Assembly: GCA_021770655.1 (NCBI GenBank)
Contig: JAETQO010000006.1
Location: forward strand, 1 to 64,000
Length of the DNA: 64,000 bases
Source: Ruminococcus sp.
GTDB taxonomy: Bacteria; Bacillota; Clostridia; Oscillospirales; Ruminococcaceae
Reading direction: 5' to 3'
Each line of letters starts with the position of its first letter. Position 1 is the first letter of the stretch. The notes beneath the pieces were generated by a model. That model had not been told where the DNA came from. It made no database searches and was given only the letters and a program-made list of their open reading frames with translations. Positions 1 through 10,778 of this stretch are shown piece after piece. Made by a program: the position numbers and the translations under genes.

Positions 1-16
1 CGCAGGGCTTCCCCTC

Positions 17-175
17 TTTCAAAACAGTCCACCGGACTGTTTTGAAATTCACCCCTTTCGGAGCTCCTAAAGTAAGGGGATTTCGCTCCTGCGGGAGCGA
101 CGGGGGCTCTGCCCCTAAGTCTTGCAAGCTTGTCGAGCAAGACTTTTCCTCGCAAGCGGCAATCGCGTCGCTTGA
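17..175. repeat. Cluster of short palindromes/hairpins (intergenic repeat-like region)
   Basis: Consecutive inverted repeats: TTTCAAAACAGTCC-acc-GGACTGTTTTGAAA (17-47), CGCTCC/GGAGCG (84-99), GGGG/CCCC (103-115), AAGTCTTGC/GCAAGACTT (117-145), CAAGCG/CGCTTG (~154-175). Confidence 0.6.
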
Positions 176-283
176 CCCCGCTCTTTTTACCTCCTTGGCA
201 GTTATAAAAAGACTTTTTCGACAGGCTGTATCGGGCGGCAGTAATGCCGTCCGATTTTTTGTACAGCTAACCCATACAGTTAA

Positions 284-321
284 AAATACCGCCCGATCTT
301 GACTGTCGGACGGTATTTTTC
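284..321 (-). terminator. Rho-independent terminator downstream of gltD
   Basis: AAAATACCGCCCGA..TCGGACGGTATTTTT stem, immediately 3' of the gltD stop on the minus strand. Confidence 0.7.
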
Positions 322-330
322 TGTGTCATT

Positions 331-1815
331 TTACAGATTTGTATATTCCATAAGGCTCTTGTCTACCTCGCGGGCAACATCTCTGCCTTCTCGGATAGCC
401 CATACGACCAGCGACTGGCCGCGGCGCATATCACCTGCGGCAAATACGTTTTCAACATTGGTCTTATGACTCTCTCCGTTCGTTGCAACATTGGTTCTTC
501 CGTCAACTTCAACGCCGAAAGCCTTTGTAACGTAATTCTCCGAACCAAGGAAGCCTGCGGCAATAAGCACAAGCTCAACGTCTACCTTATATTCGCTGCC
601 CTCGACAGGCTTCATAACCGTTCTGCCTGTTTTCTTGTCCTTTTCGGGACTCAGCTTTACAAGTACGGCGCCCTTCAGATTTCCCTTTTTGTCCTTGAGA
701 AATTCCTTGACCGTAGTCTGATAAACTCTTGGATCGTGACCGAAAACTTCGATAGCTTCCTCCTGTCCGTAGTCGGTCTTGCAGACCATAGGCCACTGAG
801 GCCACGGATTATCCTCCGTCCGCTCATCGGGAAGTTTCGGCATCATTTCAAGCTGTAAAACGCTCTTTGCGCCGTGCCTTACGCTTGTTCCTACGCAGTC
901 GTTTCCAGTATCTCCTCCGCCGATAACCATTACATTCTTACCCTTTGCGGAAATATGGTTTTTCTCGGTAAGCCCGCCGCCGAGCAGAGCCTTTGTAGTG
1001 GATTTAAGAAAATCTACGGCAAAATAAATTCCGTTTGCATCTCTTCCCTCTGCCTTGATGTCTCTCGGATTGGACGCACCGCAACAGAGTATAACTCTGT
1101 CGTACTCTTTAAGAAGCTCAGCCGACTTGATGTCCTTGCCGATATTTACACCTGTGCGGAACTCAACGCCCTCCTGCTTCATAATGTCGATTTTTCTGTC
1201 GATTATATGCTTTTCAAGCTTCATATTCGGAATACCGTACATAAGCAGTCCGCCGATTCTGTCCTCTCTCTCGAAAACAGTTACGCTGTGACCTCTCTGA
1301 TTGAGCTGATCGGCGGCGGCAAGACCGGACGGTCCCGAACCGACAACGGCGATCTTCTTGCCCGTTCTCACCTGCGGTATTCTCGGGCCTGCATAGCCGT
1401 GATCGTAGGCGTTCTCAATAATTCCGTATTCGTTAGCCTTTGTGGTAACCGCGTCGCCGTTCGCTCCGCAGGTACAAGCCTTTTCGCAAAGGGCAGGACA
1501 AACTCTCGAAGTAAACTCCGGAAAATTATTGGTCATATGCAGTCTGTAATAAGCCTGCTCCCAATTTCCTTTGCAGATAAGATCGTTCCACTCGGGGATA
1601 AGATTGTTGAGCGGGCATCCCGAAAAGGCGTTTCCGATCTTCATTCCCGCCTGGCAGAAAGGCACTCCGCATTCCATACATCTTGCGCCTTGTTTTTCCT
1701 GCTCCTCCTTGGTAAGAGGAGTATGAAATTCATTGTAATTCTTTATACGCTCTTCAACGGGGAACGCCTGAGCGTCCTCACGTTTATAATCCATAAAACC
1801 TGTTGGCTTTCCCAT
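331..1815 (-). CDS. gltD: Glutamate synthase small subunit (NADPH)
   Basis: 494 aa; Cys-rich N-terminus ([10 protein letters not shown]), [10 protein letters not shown] and GGGDTGNDC dinucleotide-binding motifs; adjacent to gltB. Confidence 0.95.
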   Translation of the reverse strand: MGKPTGFMDYKREDAQAFPVEERIKNYNEFHTPLTKEEQEKQGARCMECGVPFCQAGMKIGNAFSGCPLNNLIPEWNDLICKGNWEQAYYRLHMTNNFPEFTSRVCPALCEKACTCGANGDAVTTKANEYGIIENAYDHGYAGPRIPQVRTGKKIAVVGSGPSGLAAADQLNQRGHSVTVFEREDRIGGLLMYGIPNMKLEKHIIDRKIDIMKQEGVEFRTGVNIGKDIKSAELLKEYDRVILCCGASNPRDIKAEGRDANGIYFAVDFLKSTTKALLGGGLTEKNHISAKGKNVMVIGGGDTGNDCVGTSVRHGAKSVLQLEMMPKLPDERTEDNPWPQWPMVCKTDYGQEEAIEVFGHDPRVYQTTVKEFLKDKKGNLKGAVLVKLSPEKDKKTGRTVMKPVEGSEYKVDVELVLIAAGFLGSENYVTKAFGVEVDGRTNVATNGESHKTNVENVFAAGDMRRGQSLVVWAIREGRDVAREVDKSLMEYTNL

Positions 1816-1946
1816 ATCTCAATTATACTTGCAAACGGCAAGTATATCCTCCTTTCGACGTTTTGGGTGGGTTGTCACAGCCGAATCTGAAACTTTAGTT
1901 TCAAAAACACAAAACCCGAAACTGAAATTCATTTCAGCCTGCATTT

Positions 1947-4900
1947 TTACTGCTTGCCGTTGATGATCTGATAGAACGCCTCTATCTGTGCCTGATCGTT
2001 GCTCATACCCTTTTCCTCCATTGAAGCGATAGCGATCATCATCTTCTTATAGTCATGAGGAATGATCTTTTTGAACTTAGGCAGATAATCGTCAAAGTTG
2101 TCAAGTATATCCTTACCCTTTACAGACCCTGTTTCCTTGACGTGTTCCTCGATAAGCTCTCTCAGCTCGATAATATCGTACTTCTCCTTGACCTCGGAGA
2201 AGAGTACCATTTCTTTGTTAAGTCTTGTGTAAAGATGTCTGTCTTCATCAAGAACATAGGCTACGCCGCCGGACATACCTGCGGCAAAGTTCTTACCCGT
2301 CTTTCCGATAACGACCACACATCCTCCCGTCATATACTCACAGCCGTGATCGCCGACGCCTTCGACTACCGCCACAGCTCCGGAATTCCTTACACAGAAT
2401 CTCTCGCCTGCAACACCGTTGATAAACGCCTTACCGCTTGTTGCACCGTAAAGAGCAACGTTTCCTATGATGATGTTCTCATCAGCCTTAAATGTGGACT
2501 GCTTAGGAGGATAAACCACAAGCTTTCCCCCCGAAAGACCCTTTCCGAAATAGTCGTTTGAATCGCCCACAAGCTCAAGAGTCAACCCTTTTGGAATAAA
2601 CGCTCCGAAGCTCTGTCCGCCTGAACCGTTGCAGACTATTCTGAATGTGTCGTCGTCAAGAGTGTTGTAATACTTCTTGGTGATCTCCGAGCCGAATATC
2701 GTACCGAAGGAACGGTCGGTATTCTTTACGTTCACGCTCACAGTCTTCTTGGTCTTTGTCTTGAGGTTCTTGTCAAATTCTTTAAGCAGGATCTTCTCGT
2801 CAAGAGTGTTTTCAAGCTTAAAGTCGTATTTTGATTTCTTGTTGTATTCGATCTTCTCGGAAACATAATCCGTATTGATGATATTGGAAAGATCGACCTC
2901 TGCGGCGGTACCGGTCAAACCGTCCTTCGGTTTGATAAGGTCTATTCTTCCGACCAGCTCGTCAACAGTTCTTACGCCAAGCAAAGACATATACTCTCTC
3001 AGCTCGGAGGCTACGAATATCATAAAGTTCATGACATATTCAGGCTTGCCCATAAACTTCTTTCTGAGTTCAGGATTCTGTGTTGCAACGCCGAAAGGAC
3101 AGGTGTCAAGGTTGCATACTCTCATCATTGCACAGCCCAGAGTTATCAGCGGAGCGGTAGCGAAACCGAATTCCTCTGCGCCGAGGATAGCGGCAACGGC
3201 TACGTCGCGGCCTGTCATAAGCTTACCGTCCGTTTCGATAACTACCTTGTTTCTAAGACCGTTCTTTATAAGGGTCTGGTGAGCCTCTGCAAGTCCAAGC
3301 TCCCAAGGCAGTCCCGCATTGTAAATGGAGTTTCTCGGGGCGGCGCCTGTACCGCCGTCATAGCCCGAAATGAGTATACAGCCTGCGCCGGCTTTTGCAA
3401 CGCCTGCGGCAACCGTGCCTACTCCGCACTCGGAAACCAGCTTAACGGAAATTCTTGCGTCCTTGTTTGCGTTTTTAAGGTCGTAGATAAGCTGTGCAAG
3501 ATCCTCGATAGAATAGATGTCATGATGAGGCGGAGGCGAAATAAGCGACACGCCCGGAGTTGAATGTCTTGTCTTAGCTATCCAAGGGTAGACCTTTTTG
3601 CCCGGAAGATGTCCGCCCTCTCCCGGCTTTGCGCCCTGTGCCATTTTGATCTGTATCTCATCAGCGGAGGTCAAATATCTGGAGGTTACGCCGAAACGTC
3701 CCGACGCTACCTGCTTGATAGCGGAGCATCTGTTTTCCGGCTGTCCCTTTGTGAGCAACCTTTCAAGGCTCTCTCCGCCCTCGCCGGAGTTGGATTTTCC
3801 GTGCAGTTTATTCATTGCGACAGCAAGCGCCTCGTGGGCCTCCTGTGAAATAGAGCCGTAGGACATCGCTCCCGTCTTGAATCTTCTTACGATAGAATCC
3901 ACGCTTTCCACTTCGTCAAGAGGAACGGGAGTTTCCGCATAATTAAAGTCCATAAGACCTCTGATATTTACAGGATCCATTTCCTCCGAGATAAGCTTTG
4001 AATACTTCTTGTAGGTTTCATAATCGCCTGTCCTCGACGCCTGCTGGAGCAGGTAAATGGACTGAGGATTATAAAGATGCTCCTCCTTGCCGCTCCTGAA
4101 CTTATGACTGCCTCTGGATTCAAGCTCAGTATTTGTTCCCAGTCCCAGCGGGTCGAACGCGGAGGTATGAAGTCTGTCAACATTCTTTTCAATATCGGAA
4201 ATGGTAATACCGCCTATTCTGCTTACAGTGCCTGTGAAGTATTTATTTATAACGTCCTCGCCGATACCGATAGCCTCAAATATCTGAGATCCTTGATACG
4301 ACTGGATAGTAGAAATGCCCATTTTTGAGGCGATCTTTACTATTCCGTGAAGAACGGCAGAGTTATAGTCGTCAACTGCGGCATAGTAGTCCTTATCGAG
4401 CAGATCGTCCGCAATAAGCTCGTGAATAGTTTCCTGTGCGAGGTACGGGTTGATCGCCGACGCACCATAGCCAAGCAGGGTCGCAAAGTGATGTACCTCT
4501 CTCGGCTCACCGCTTTCAAGAATAATAGCAAGCGAAGTTCTCTTCTTTGTTACGACAAGGTGCTGGTGAAGCGCCGAAACCGCCAGAAGCGACGGAATAG
4601 CAAGGTGATTCTCGTCAACTCCCCTGTCGGAAAGGATAAGAATGTTGGCGCCCTCGCTGAAAGCTTTGTCGGCCTCGATATAAAGTCTGTTGACAGCCTT
4701 TTCAAGTCTTGTGTTCTTATAGTAAAGAATTGGGATTACCGCCGCTTTAAAGCCGGGGATATGCATATTCTTTATCTTCAATATATCGGTTGAAGTAAGG
4801 ATAGGATTATGTACCTTAATGACCTTACAGTTTTCGGGTTTCTCTTCAAGAATGTTTCCGTCTTCGCCAATATAAATAGTAGTGGAAGTAACGACCTCTT

Positions 4901-6497
4901 CTCTGATAGCGTCGATCGGCGGATTTGTAACCTGCGCAAAGAGCTGTTTGAAATAATTGAACAGCGGCTGAGGCTCTTTGGAAAGAACTGCGATCGGGCT
5001 GTCCGTACCCATAGCGGCGATAGATTCCGCACCGTTTTTAGCCATAGGCAGGATAGAAGTCATAACGTCCTCATAGGTATAGCCGAAGGATTTCTGAAGT
5101 CTCTGTCTTTCCTCATATCCATGCTCTTCTACTTTGATGTTAGGTATCTTCAGATCTTTCAGTCTTACAAGATTGCTGTCCAGCCACTCGCCGTACGGCT
5201 GTTTTGAAGCGTAATATTCTTTAAGCTCGTCATCGTCGATAACTCTGCCCTGTACGGTATCTACAAGGAGCATTTTACCCGGACGAAGTCTTTCCTTGAC
5301 CACAATATTTTCAGCAGGAACAGGCAGTGCGCCTACCTCAGAAGAAAGGATAAGGTTTCCGTCATTTGTGATGTAATATCTTGACGGACGCAGACCGTTA
5401 CGGTCCAGCACAGCGCCCATCATATCGCCGTCGGAGAACAGAATGGACGCAGGGCCGTCCCAAGGCTCCATCATTGTTGCGTAATACTGATAGAAATCCT
5501 TTTTAGCCTGGCTCATTGTTCCGTTGTTATCCCACGGCTCAGGAATTGTTATCATAACTGCAAGAGGCAGATCCATTCCGCTCATTACAAGAAACTCAAG
5601 CGTATTGTCCAGCATTGCGGAGTCCGATCCCTCTGTATTTACAACGGGGATAACCTTATCAAGGTCGCCCTTAAGATGCTCAGATTTCATGGTTTCCTCG
5701 CGGGCAAGCATTTTATCCGCATTGCCTCTGATAGTATTTATCTCGCCGTTATGAACGATCATTCTGTTAGGATGCGCTCTCTGCCAGCTTGGATTCGTAT
5801 TTGTGGAAAATCTTGAATGAACCATTGCTATTGCCGACTCATAGTCCTTATCCTGCAGGTCGAGAAAAAACTGTCTGAGGTCCTGAACAAGGAACATTCC
5901 TTTATATACTATAGTTCTGCTGGAAAGCGATACCACATATGTATCCTCATTGGACTGCTCAAAAACCCGTCTTGCAACGTAAAGCTTACGGTCAAAGTCA
6001 AGACCTTTTTTTACTCCCTTCGGTCTTTTGATGAAGCACTGCATTATTGCAGGCATACACTCGACCGCTCTTGTTCCCAGTACCTCCGGCTTTGAAGGCA
6101 CGTTTCTCCAGCCGAGAACTTCAAGCCCCTCTTTTTCTGCAATGATCTCGAACATCTTTTTAGCCTGATTTCTGGCAAGCTCGTTCTGCGGGAAGAAGAA
6201 CATACCCACGGCATAATCTCTTTCCTCTCCAAGAGTAATGCCAAGCTCGCTTGATGCGATCTTTTTGAAAAATTTATGGGAAATCTGGAGAAGAATACCG
6301 ACGCCGTCTCCGGTCTTACCCTCCGCGTCCTTACCGGCACGGTGCTCCAGAGTTTCAACTATGGTAAGCGCATTAGCCACAGTATCGTGAGACTTTACGC
6401 CTTTAATGTTGACAACCGCTCCGATTCCGCAGTTATCGTGTTCAAACTTAGGGGAATACAGGCTTTTCACGTTTGTCATATTCTCCGTACGTTCCAT
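1947..6497 (-). CDS. gltB: Glutamate synthase large subunit
   Basis: 1516 aa; N-terminal class II amidotransferase (DNCGIGAVVN), FMN/3Fe-4S central region, C-terminal GXGXG repeats. Confidence 0.96.
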   Translation of the reverse strand: MERTENMTNVKSLYSPKFEHDNCGIGAVVNIKGVKSHDTVANALTIVETLEHRAGKDAEGKTGDGVGILLQISHKFFKKIASSELGITLGEERDYAVGMFFFPQNELARNQAKKMFEIIAEKEGLEVLGWRNVPSKPEVLGTRAVECMPAIMQCFIKRPKGVKKGLDFDRKLYVARRVFEQSNEDTYVVSLSSRTIVYKGMFLVQDLRQFFLDLQDKDYESAIAMVHSRFSTNTNPSWQRAHPNRMIVHNGEINTIRGNADKMLAREETMKSEHLKGDLDKVIPVVNTEGSDSAMLDNTLEFLVMSGMDLPLAVMITIPEPWDNNGTMSQAKKDFYQYYATMMEPWDGPASILFSDGDMMGAVLDRNGLRPSRYYITNDGNLILSSEVGALPVPAENIVVKERLRPGKMLLVDTVQGRVIDDDELKEYYASKQPYGEWLDSNLVRLKDLKIPNIKVEEHGYEERQRLQKSFGYTYEDVMTSILPMAKNGAESIAAMGTDSPIAVLSKEPQPLFNYFKQLFAQVTNPPIDAIREEVVTSTTIYIGEDGNILEEKPENCKVIKVHNPILTSTDILKIKNMHIPGFKAAVIPILYYKNTRLEKAVNRLYIEADKAFSEGANILILSDRGVDENHLAIPSLLAVSALHQHLVVTKKRTSLAIILESGEPREVHHFATLLGYGASAINPYLAQETIHELIADDLLDKDYYAAVDDYNSAVLHGIVKIASKMGISTIQSYQGSQIFEAIGIGEDVINKYFTGTVSRIGGITISDIEKNVDRLHTSAFDPLGLGTNTELESRGSHKFRSGKEEHLYNPQSIYLLQQASRTGDYETYKKYSKLISEEMDPVNIRGLMDFNYAETPVPLDEVESVDSIVRRFKTGAMSYGSISQEAHEALAVAMNKLHGKSNSGEGGESLERLLTKGQPENRCSAIKQVASGRFGVTSRYLTSADEIQIKMAQGAKPGEGGHLPGKKVYPWIAKTRHSTPGVSLISPPPHHDIYSIEDLAQLIYDLKNANKDARISVKLVSECGVGTVAAGVAKAGAGCILISGYDGGTGAAPRNSIYNAGLPWELGLAEAHQTLIKNGLRNKVVIETDGKLMTGRDVAVAAILGAEEFGFATAPLITLGCAMMRVCNLDTCPFGVATQNPELRKKFMGKPEYVMNFMIFVASELREYMSLLGVRTVDELVGRIDLIKPKDGLTGTAAEVDLSNIINTDYVSEKIEYNKKSKYDFKLENTLDEKILLKEFDKNLKTKTKKTVSVNVKNTDRSFGTIFGSEITKKYYNTLDDDTFRIVCNGSGGQSFGAFIPKGLTLELVGDSNDYFGKGLSGGKLVVYPPKQSTFKADENIIIGNVALYGATSGKAFINGVAGERFCVRNSGAVAVVEGVGDHGCEYMTGGCVVVIGKTGKNFAAGMSGGVAYVLDEDRHLYTRLNKEMVLFSEVKEKYDIIELRELIEEHVKETGSVKGKDILDNFDDYLPKFKKIIPHDYKKMMIAIASMEEKGMSNDQAQIEAFYQIINGKQ

Positions 6498-6578
6498 TGA
6501 TAATCACCCTTTCCTGCCAATACGCTTACAATCAAATTCTCCGCCTTGCGTTTGGACAAATAGTTTTGTGTTTAATTT

Positions 6579-6653
6579 TTGCAATGCCCGGATTTCCTTC
6601 AAACCGCAAAAAGAAAGTTTGAAATTCAAATCCTGCATTTATATAAATTGCAA
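6579..6653 (-). promoter_or_regulatory. Candidate structured 5' leader RNA of gltB
   Basis: Minus strand folds by eye as TTGCAA..TGC-GGATTT..CAAAC..GTTTG..AAATCC..GCA..TTGCAA. It lies between a TATAAT-like box (~6719) and the gltB start. Confidence 0.4.
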
Positions 6654-6823
6654 TTTCGCCGCACCGTTCATGAAAATCGCTTAAATCCTTTGTAAGACGA
6701 TTTCAATACAGCTTAATCATTATAACACACTTCTCTCAAAAATGCAAGATGGTTTGGCTGTTCCTGCATAAATTCGTAATTAATTTTTTATTAAATGGTT
6801 TATATTATTTACTAAAATGTGCA

Positions 6824-6865
6824 TTATAATAAAAGCACGCGCCGGATCAGCGACCCAGCGCGTGT
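6824..6865 (-). terminator. Terminator overlapping the 3' end of the M15 peptidase gene
   Basis: CACGCGC..GCGCGTG followed by CTTTTATT on the minus strand. Confidence 0.5.
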
Positions 6866-7485
6866 TTGATTTTTCTTATCACAGTTCTGAACGGATTCTT
6901 GCGTTGCTTATAAAAATGCTGATAATCCTTAGAATCAAGCCAATCTCCGCCCCACTTCCAACCGTGGCGAACAAAAACGTTATAGCATATATCGTCCCTG
7001 TCTATTTTGTGAGGAAAGCTTTTTGTCCGATCAGCATACTGCACACCATTGGCAGGCATCACCTTTTTGCCGACAATATAAGGATTAATAAGCGGATTGA
7101 TGTCTATAGCTCTGCCAAAGCTGTGCGCGGACAATATATCGGTATCCGCCACAACTCTGTAATTGAAAGCAGAAGAATTGTTATCCTCCATTGATTTTTC
7201 ATCATCAGCGTCATAATGATCCACAAGCCGTATCTTTTCTATCTCATACCCGGCTTCGTAAAGCTCGTAGAATATATCCAGCACCTCAGCCGCCAGCTTT
7301 TTATCAACTATAAGTTCGCCGTCCTGAATTTCGTGGTGAAAATCGTAATACCTCACTTTAAGATAAGCGAGATCAGAGAGGCTTACACGAGAATTTTCCT
7401 TATAAGATACGCCGCTTACAAAAGAAACAATATCCTCCGGTATTTCAGAGGCTGTAAAGCCCTCTCTGTAAAGAATCTTCTCCAA
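6847..7485 (-). CDS. M15-type D-Ala-D-Ala carboxypeptidase-like peptidase
   Basis: SFGRAIDINPLINPY and WGGDWLDSKDYQHF motifs typical of M15 peptidases. Confidence 0.8.
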   Translation of the reverse strand: MEKILYREGFTASEIPEDIVSFVSGVSYKENSRVSLSDLAYLKVRYYDFHHEIQDGELIVDKKLAAEVLDIFYELYEAGYEIEKIRLVDHYDADDEKSMEDNNSSAFNYRVVADTDILSAHSFGRAIDINPLINPYIVGKKVMPANGVQYADRTKSFPHKIDRDDICYNVFVRHGWKWGGDWLDSKDYQHFYKQRKNPFRTVIRKIKHALGR

Positions 7486-7587
7486 TCAAAAACACTCCTT
7501 ATACAAAGAGAAAACAGACGGAAAACGCCGCTCTGCGCCGTATACCGTCCGTATTTCTCCGTTTATTTGCGCATTACTTGCAAAAGT

Positions 7588-9192
7588 CTACTCAGCAGAC
7601 TGATAGTACATTACAACAGGAGTACCGATCGGCACGTTATCGTACACATACTTTGCTCCGTCGTAAGACATATTTATACAGCCGTGAGAGCCGTTCCATT
7701 TATATATTTCTCCGCCCAGCGCATTTCCTCTCCAAGCGGAATCGTGAAGTCCTATTCCGCAGAGAGAAACGTTATTCCAGAAACTGCACTTTGTATCCCA
7801 CTCATCGCCGTCGGCGTTTCTGTCCTTCATACGCTTGTTTGTTTCCTTAGACCACAGCTTATAAACGCCCGGAAGAGTAGTTCTTGCCGCCGAGGTCGTC
7901 TGTCCCGAAACTATATCGCACTCATAATCTTTCTTTCCGTCCTTATAGTACCAAAGATGCTGAGCGCTGAGATCTATCTCGATATACGTCTTGCCAATAT
8001 CGTCGTCCTTACTTCTCGCAGACTCCACTCCCGTGAAATCAAAATATCCTGTACTGTAGTAGATCGGATCCACACTATTTACACTCGTACCCTCTTCAAG
8101 CATATCCACAAGCAGACTGCAGGTCTTTTCCTGATCTATCCACCAACCGTATTTTGCGTCTGAGCTTGTAGGCACGATTATATCTCCCTGCTTTGTGGCA
8201 TGGAACTTTCGCTTTGTATCATACGTATCATATTTCTTGGCAAGCTTTTCCACATACTTCATCGCCTTGCCTTCATCAACTGTATAACTGCCGTCGTCCT
8301 TGAGGTCTATGATATTCATAAGCTCCTCTCCGGTTAAGGTCTCGGTAGTATAGTCAAAATCAAATGTGATATACATCTGGAATATTTTATTTAGCTTTTC
8401 ACATTCTTCCGACAGATCTCCGCTCTTAACTTTAGGCGTAGAATAACAGCCTGTTTTCTCGGTAAGAGAAAGGCTCAGATTGCCCTGAGAAACATTTTTA
8501 TCAACGTACTCCTGAAGCTTTTTCATATCCGTTATCTTGTTGCCCTGAACCTCTGAGGTTATTTCATAAGCAGTCTTGTCCTCATTCAGTCCCATAACGG
8601 CGTCGGTAGTTTCAACATCACCCCAGCCCGCTTTTTCAAGCAGAGCGTTAAGCTTTTTCTTATTATAGGAAACAGCTTCATCATAGCTGTATGTAGCCTT
8701 ATGGGAAAGCGACATAAACCACAAGCCGCGGTCTACGCTTTCATATATTTTGCGGATCTCGTCCTTTCCGCTGAGCTTATAGTCAAAGTCGGAGGTTTCA
8801 AAATTAACAGGTGTATTATCTATTGTTTTTACAGTAAGCTGATAAGGATTATCATTTACGCCGAGAATATCGCACGCCTGCTCAAATGTTTTTCCGCTTA
8901 CGTCTACTCCGTTTATGGTTGTATTGCTTAAAAATTTATCGCTGTAATAGGCTCTTCCGGCAAGATAACCGCCTCCCGCCGTGCAGATTATTGCCGCAGC
9001 TGCCGCACCGCAGACTATACCGGCATTATTGCGCTTTTTCCTTTTGCGCTTTCCGCCCGAACCGGCTTTCGACTTTGATTTTATTTTACTGTTTTTGGTT
9101 TTGACCGACATTAAAAATCCACTCCCGTGACAATATGACGCAGTCTGCCTTCCGAGTATACTGTATATCAAAATAATTATATCATGAAACAA
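7588..9192 (-). CDS. Membrane-anchored L,D-transpeptidase (YkuD) with putative PG-binding domain
   Basis: N-terminal basic/TM segment; SHGCINMSYDGAKYVYD catalytic motif. Confidence 0.9.
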   Translation of the reverse strand: MFHDIIILIYSILGRQTASYCHGSGFLMSVKTKNSKIKSKSKAGSGGKRKRKKRNNAGIVCGAAAAAIICTAGGGYLAGRAYYSDKFLSNTTINGVDVSGKTFEQACDILGVNDNPYQLTVKTIDNTPVNFETSDFDYKLSGKDEIRKIYESVDRGLWFMSLSHKATYSYDEAVSYNKKKLNALLEKAGWGDVETTDAVMGLNEDKTAYEITSEVQGNKITDMKKLQEYVDKNVSQGNLSLSLTEKTGCYSTPKVKSGDLSEECEKLNKIFQMYITFDFDYTTETLTGEELMNIIDLKDDGSYTVDEGKAMKYVEKLAKKYDTYDTKRKFHATKQGDIIVPTSSDAKYGWWIDQEKTCSLLVDMLEEGTSVNSVDPIYYSTGYFDFTGVESARSKDDDIGKTYIEIDLSAQHLWYYKDGKKDYECDIVSGQTTSAARTTLPGVYKLWSKETNKRMKDRNADGDEWDTKCSFWNNVSLCGIGLHDSAWRGNALGGEIYKWNGSHGCINMSYDGAKYVYDNVPIGTPVVMYYQSAE

Positions 9193-9385
9193 AGCTTTTG
9201 TCTATAGCAAACTGAATAAATTTTCACGGAAGATTTTTCATACGAGTCCAAATAAACGTATTCCATTTACCGATAAAAATAAAAAGCCGAAGTCCTTTTT
9301 TCATCTCATTATTCAATACTGTTTCTCTTTCCTCCATAATAGTCTGCAAATTACCGCAAAAGGTTTAGAATCTCAGAAAACGAAA

Positions 9386-9439
9386 TTAAGGCAACACCGC
9401 ACAACTACCGCCTAACGGCTTTGCGCGGTGTTACCTTAA
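9386..9439. repeat. MITE-like element copy A (46 bp core 9390-9435, TTAA flanks)
   Basis: GGCAACACCGCACAACTACCGCCTAACGGCTTTGCGCGGTGTTACC flanked by TTAA on both sides; matches the ends of copies at 42901, 52989 and 60399. Confidence 0.75.
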
Positions 9440-9468
9440 AATCTTTCATGCAATAAGTGATACGGGAG

Positions 9469-10713
9469 CTAATTTTCTGTAAATCCCACAGGGTGGACCT
9501 CATTCTGAATCCGCGCGTCAAAACGGAAAAATTCCTTATCTGCCGCCACAACCGCTCGGTTTATTGCGGAATAACCGTAACGTTCTCTTATTTTATCGAC
9601 TGCCCGATTAATACTTTCACGTTTTTCAATGCGCTTTGGAGACGTATAAAAGTCAAGCTGATAAGCGAATCTTTCGTCACAAAGTTCATAAGTACCCACG
9701 GTTATGGAGCGTATCGGTATACTCTGAGACCAATCATAGGACTTTTTATACAGTTCAAAGGCAGTCTGAGCTATCTTCACTCCGTCGCTGGTGGGAACAG
9801 AAAGCTTGCATTGCCTTGAAAAACATCTGAGTTTTGAATCTCTTATCCCGATCGACACGCCGAGAGCTTTAAGTCCATGCTTTCTGAGCCTTGACGCCAC
9901 GCTTTCGGCGAGAGCAAAGGTAAGAACCTTAACATCGCTGTCATTTTCCAGATCACGGTATGCGGTAGTTCCGTTTGACACAGACTTTATCACCTTTTCA
10001 TCGCCCTGAAGACTAACGGGCGTTTCGTCAAGACCGTTTGCATAGCGATAAAGATATATTCCCCATTTGCCAAGCCAGCACTCTAAAGATCCCGGCGGAG
10101 TCTGTGCCAGCTGTCCAATGGTCTTTATGCCCTTTGAAGCAAGCTTTCTTGCTGTGGAGCGTCCCACATAAAGCAGGTCGGACACAGGAAGACACCATAT
10201 TTTTTCCTTGAAATCATTACGTCCGATGACCGTCGTGCCGTCGGGCTTTTTCATATCCGAACCAAGCTTTGCAAATATCTTGTTAAAGCTTGCTCCCACC
10301 GATACGGTAATGCCAAGCTCCTTTTTGACGGTTTCTCTTATCTCATCAGCCACCTCTTTTATATTGCGCCGTGTACAAGTAACGTCCAGCCAGCACTCAT
10401 CGATACCGAAAGGTTCTATTCTGTCGGTATACCTGTCATAGATTTTATGAGCCGCCTGAGAAAATCTGAGATAAATGTCATCGTGGGGCGGAACTGTCAC
10501 CAGCTCAGGACATTTCAGCTTTGCCTGCCAGATAGTTTCCCCTGTTTTCACTCCCATTGCTTTTGCCGCTTCATTTTTTGCCAATATTATTCCGTGGCGT
10601 TCCTCTACATTTCCCGAAACCGCCACGCACTTGCCTTTTAGCGCAGGATTAAGCCTGCATTCGATCGACGCATAGCAATTATTTATATCCACATGAAGTA
10701 TACTGCGATCCAT
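9469..10713 (-). CDS. dinB: DNA polymerase IV / Y-family polymerase
   Basis: MDRSILHVDINNCYASIECRLNP, FGIDECWLDVT, SVGASFNKIFAKLGSDMKKPDG. Start placed at the internal Met because the upstream ATG of the ORF overlaps the promoter -10. Confidence 0.9.
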   Translation of the reverse strand: MDRSILHVDINNCYASIECRLNPALKGKCVAVSGNVEERHGIILAKNEAAKAMGVKTGETIWQAKLKCPELVTVPPHDDIYLRFSQAAHKIYDRYTDRIEPFGIDECWLDVTCTRRNIKEVADEIRETVKKELGITVSVGASFNKIFAKLGSDMKKPDGTTVIGRNDFKEKIWCLPVSDLLYVGRSTARKLASKGIKTIGQLAQTPPGSLECWLGKWGIYLYRYANGLDETPVSLQGDEKVIKSVSNGTTAYRDLENDSDVKVLTFALAESVASRLRKHGLKALGVSIGIRDSKLRCFSRQCKLSVPTSDGVKIAQTAFELYKKSYDWSQSIPIRSITVGTYELCDERFAYQLDFYTSPKRIEKRESINRAVDKIRERYGYSAINRAVVAADKEFFRFDARIQNEVHPVGFTEN

Positions 10714-10725
10714 TTCCTCACCCTC

Positions 10726-10778
10726 CGAACATTCGTTCTTGATAAACATATTATATCACCAAACAAATGTTCTGTCAA
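10726..10778 (-). promoter_or_regulatory. dinB promoter with two LexA/SOS-type boxes
   Basis: Minus strand TTGACA-N17-TATAAT (10778-10750); GAACATTTGTTT in the spacer and GAACGAATGTTC (10738-10727) in the 5'UTR. Confidence 0.8.

Noticed and set aside
874-1890. 338-aa plus-strand ORF
   Set aside because: Entirely antisense to gltD, which has unambiguous motifs; no RBS or family features.
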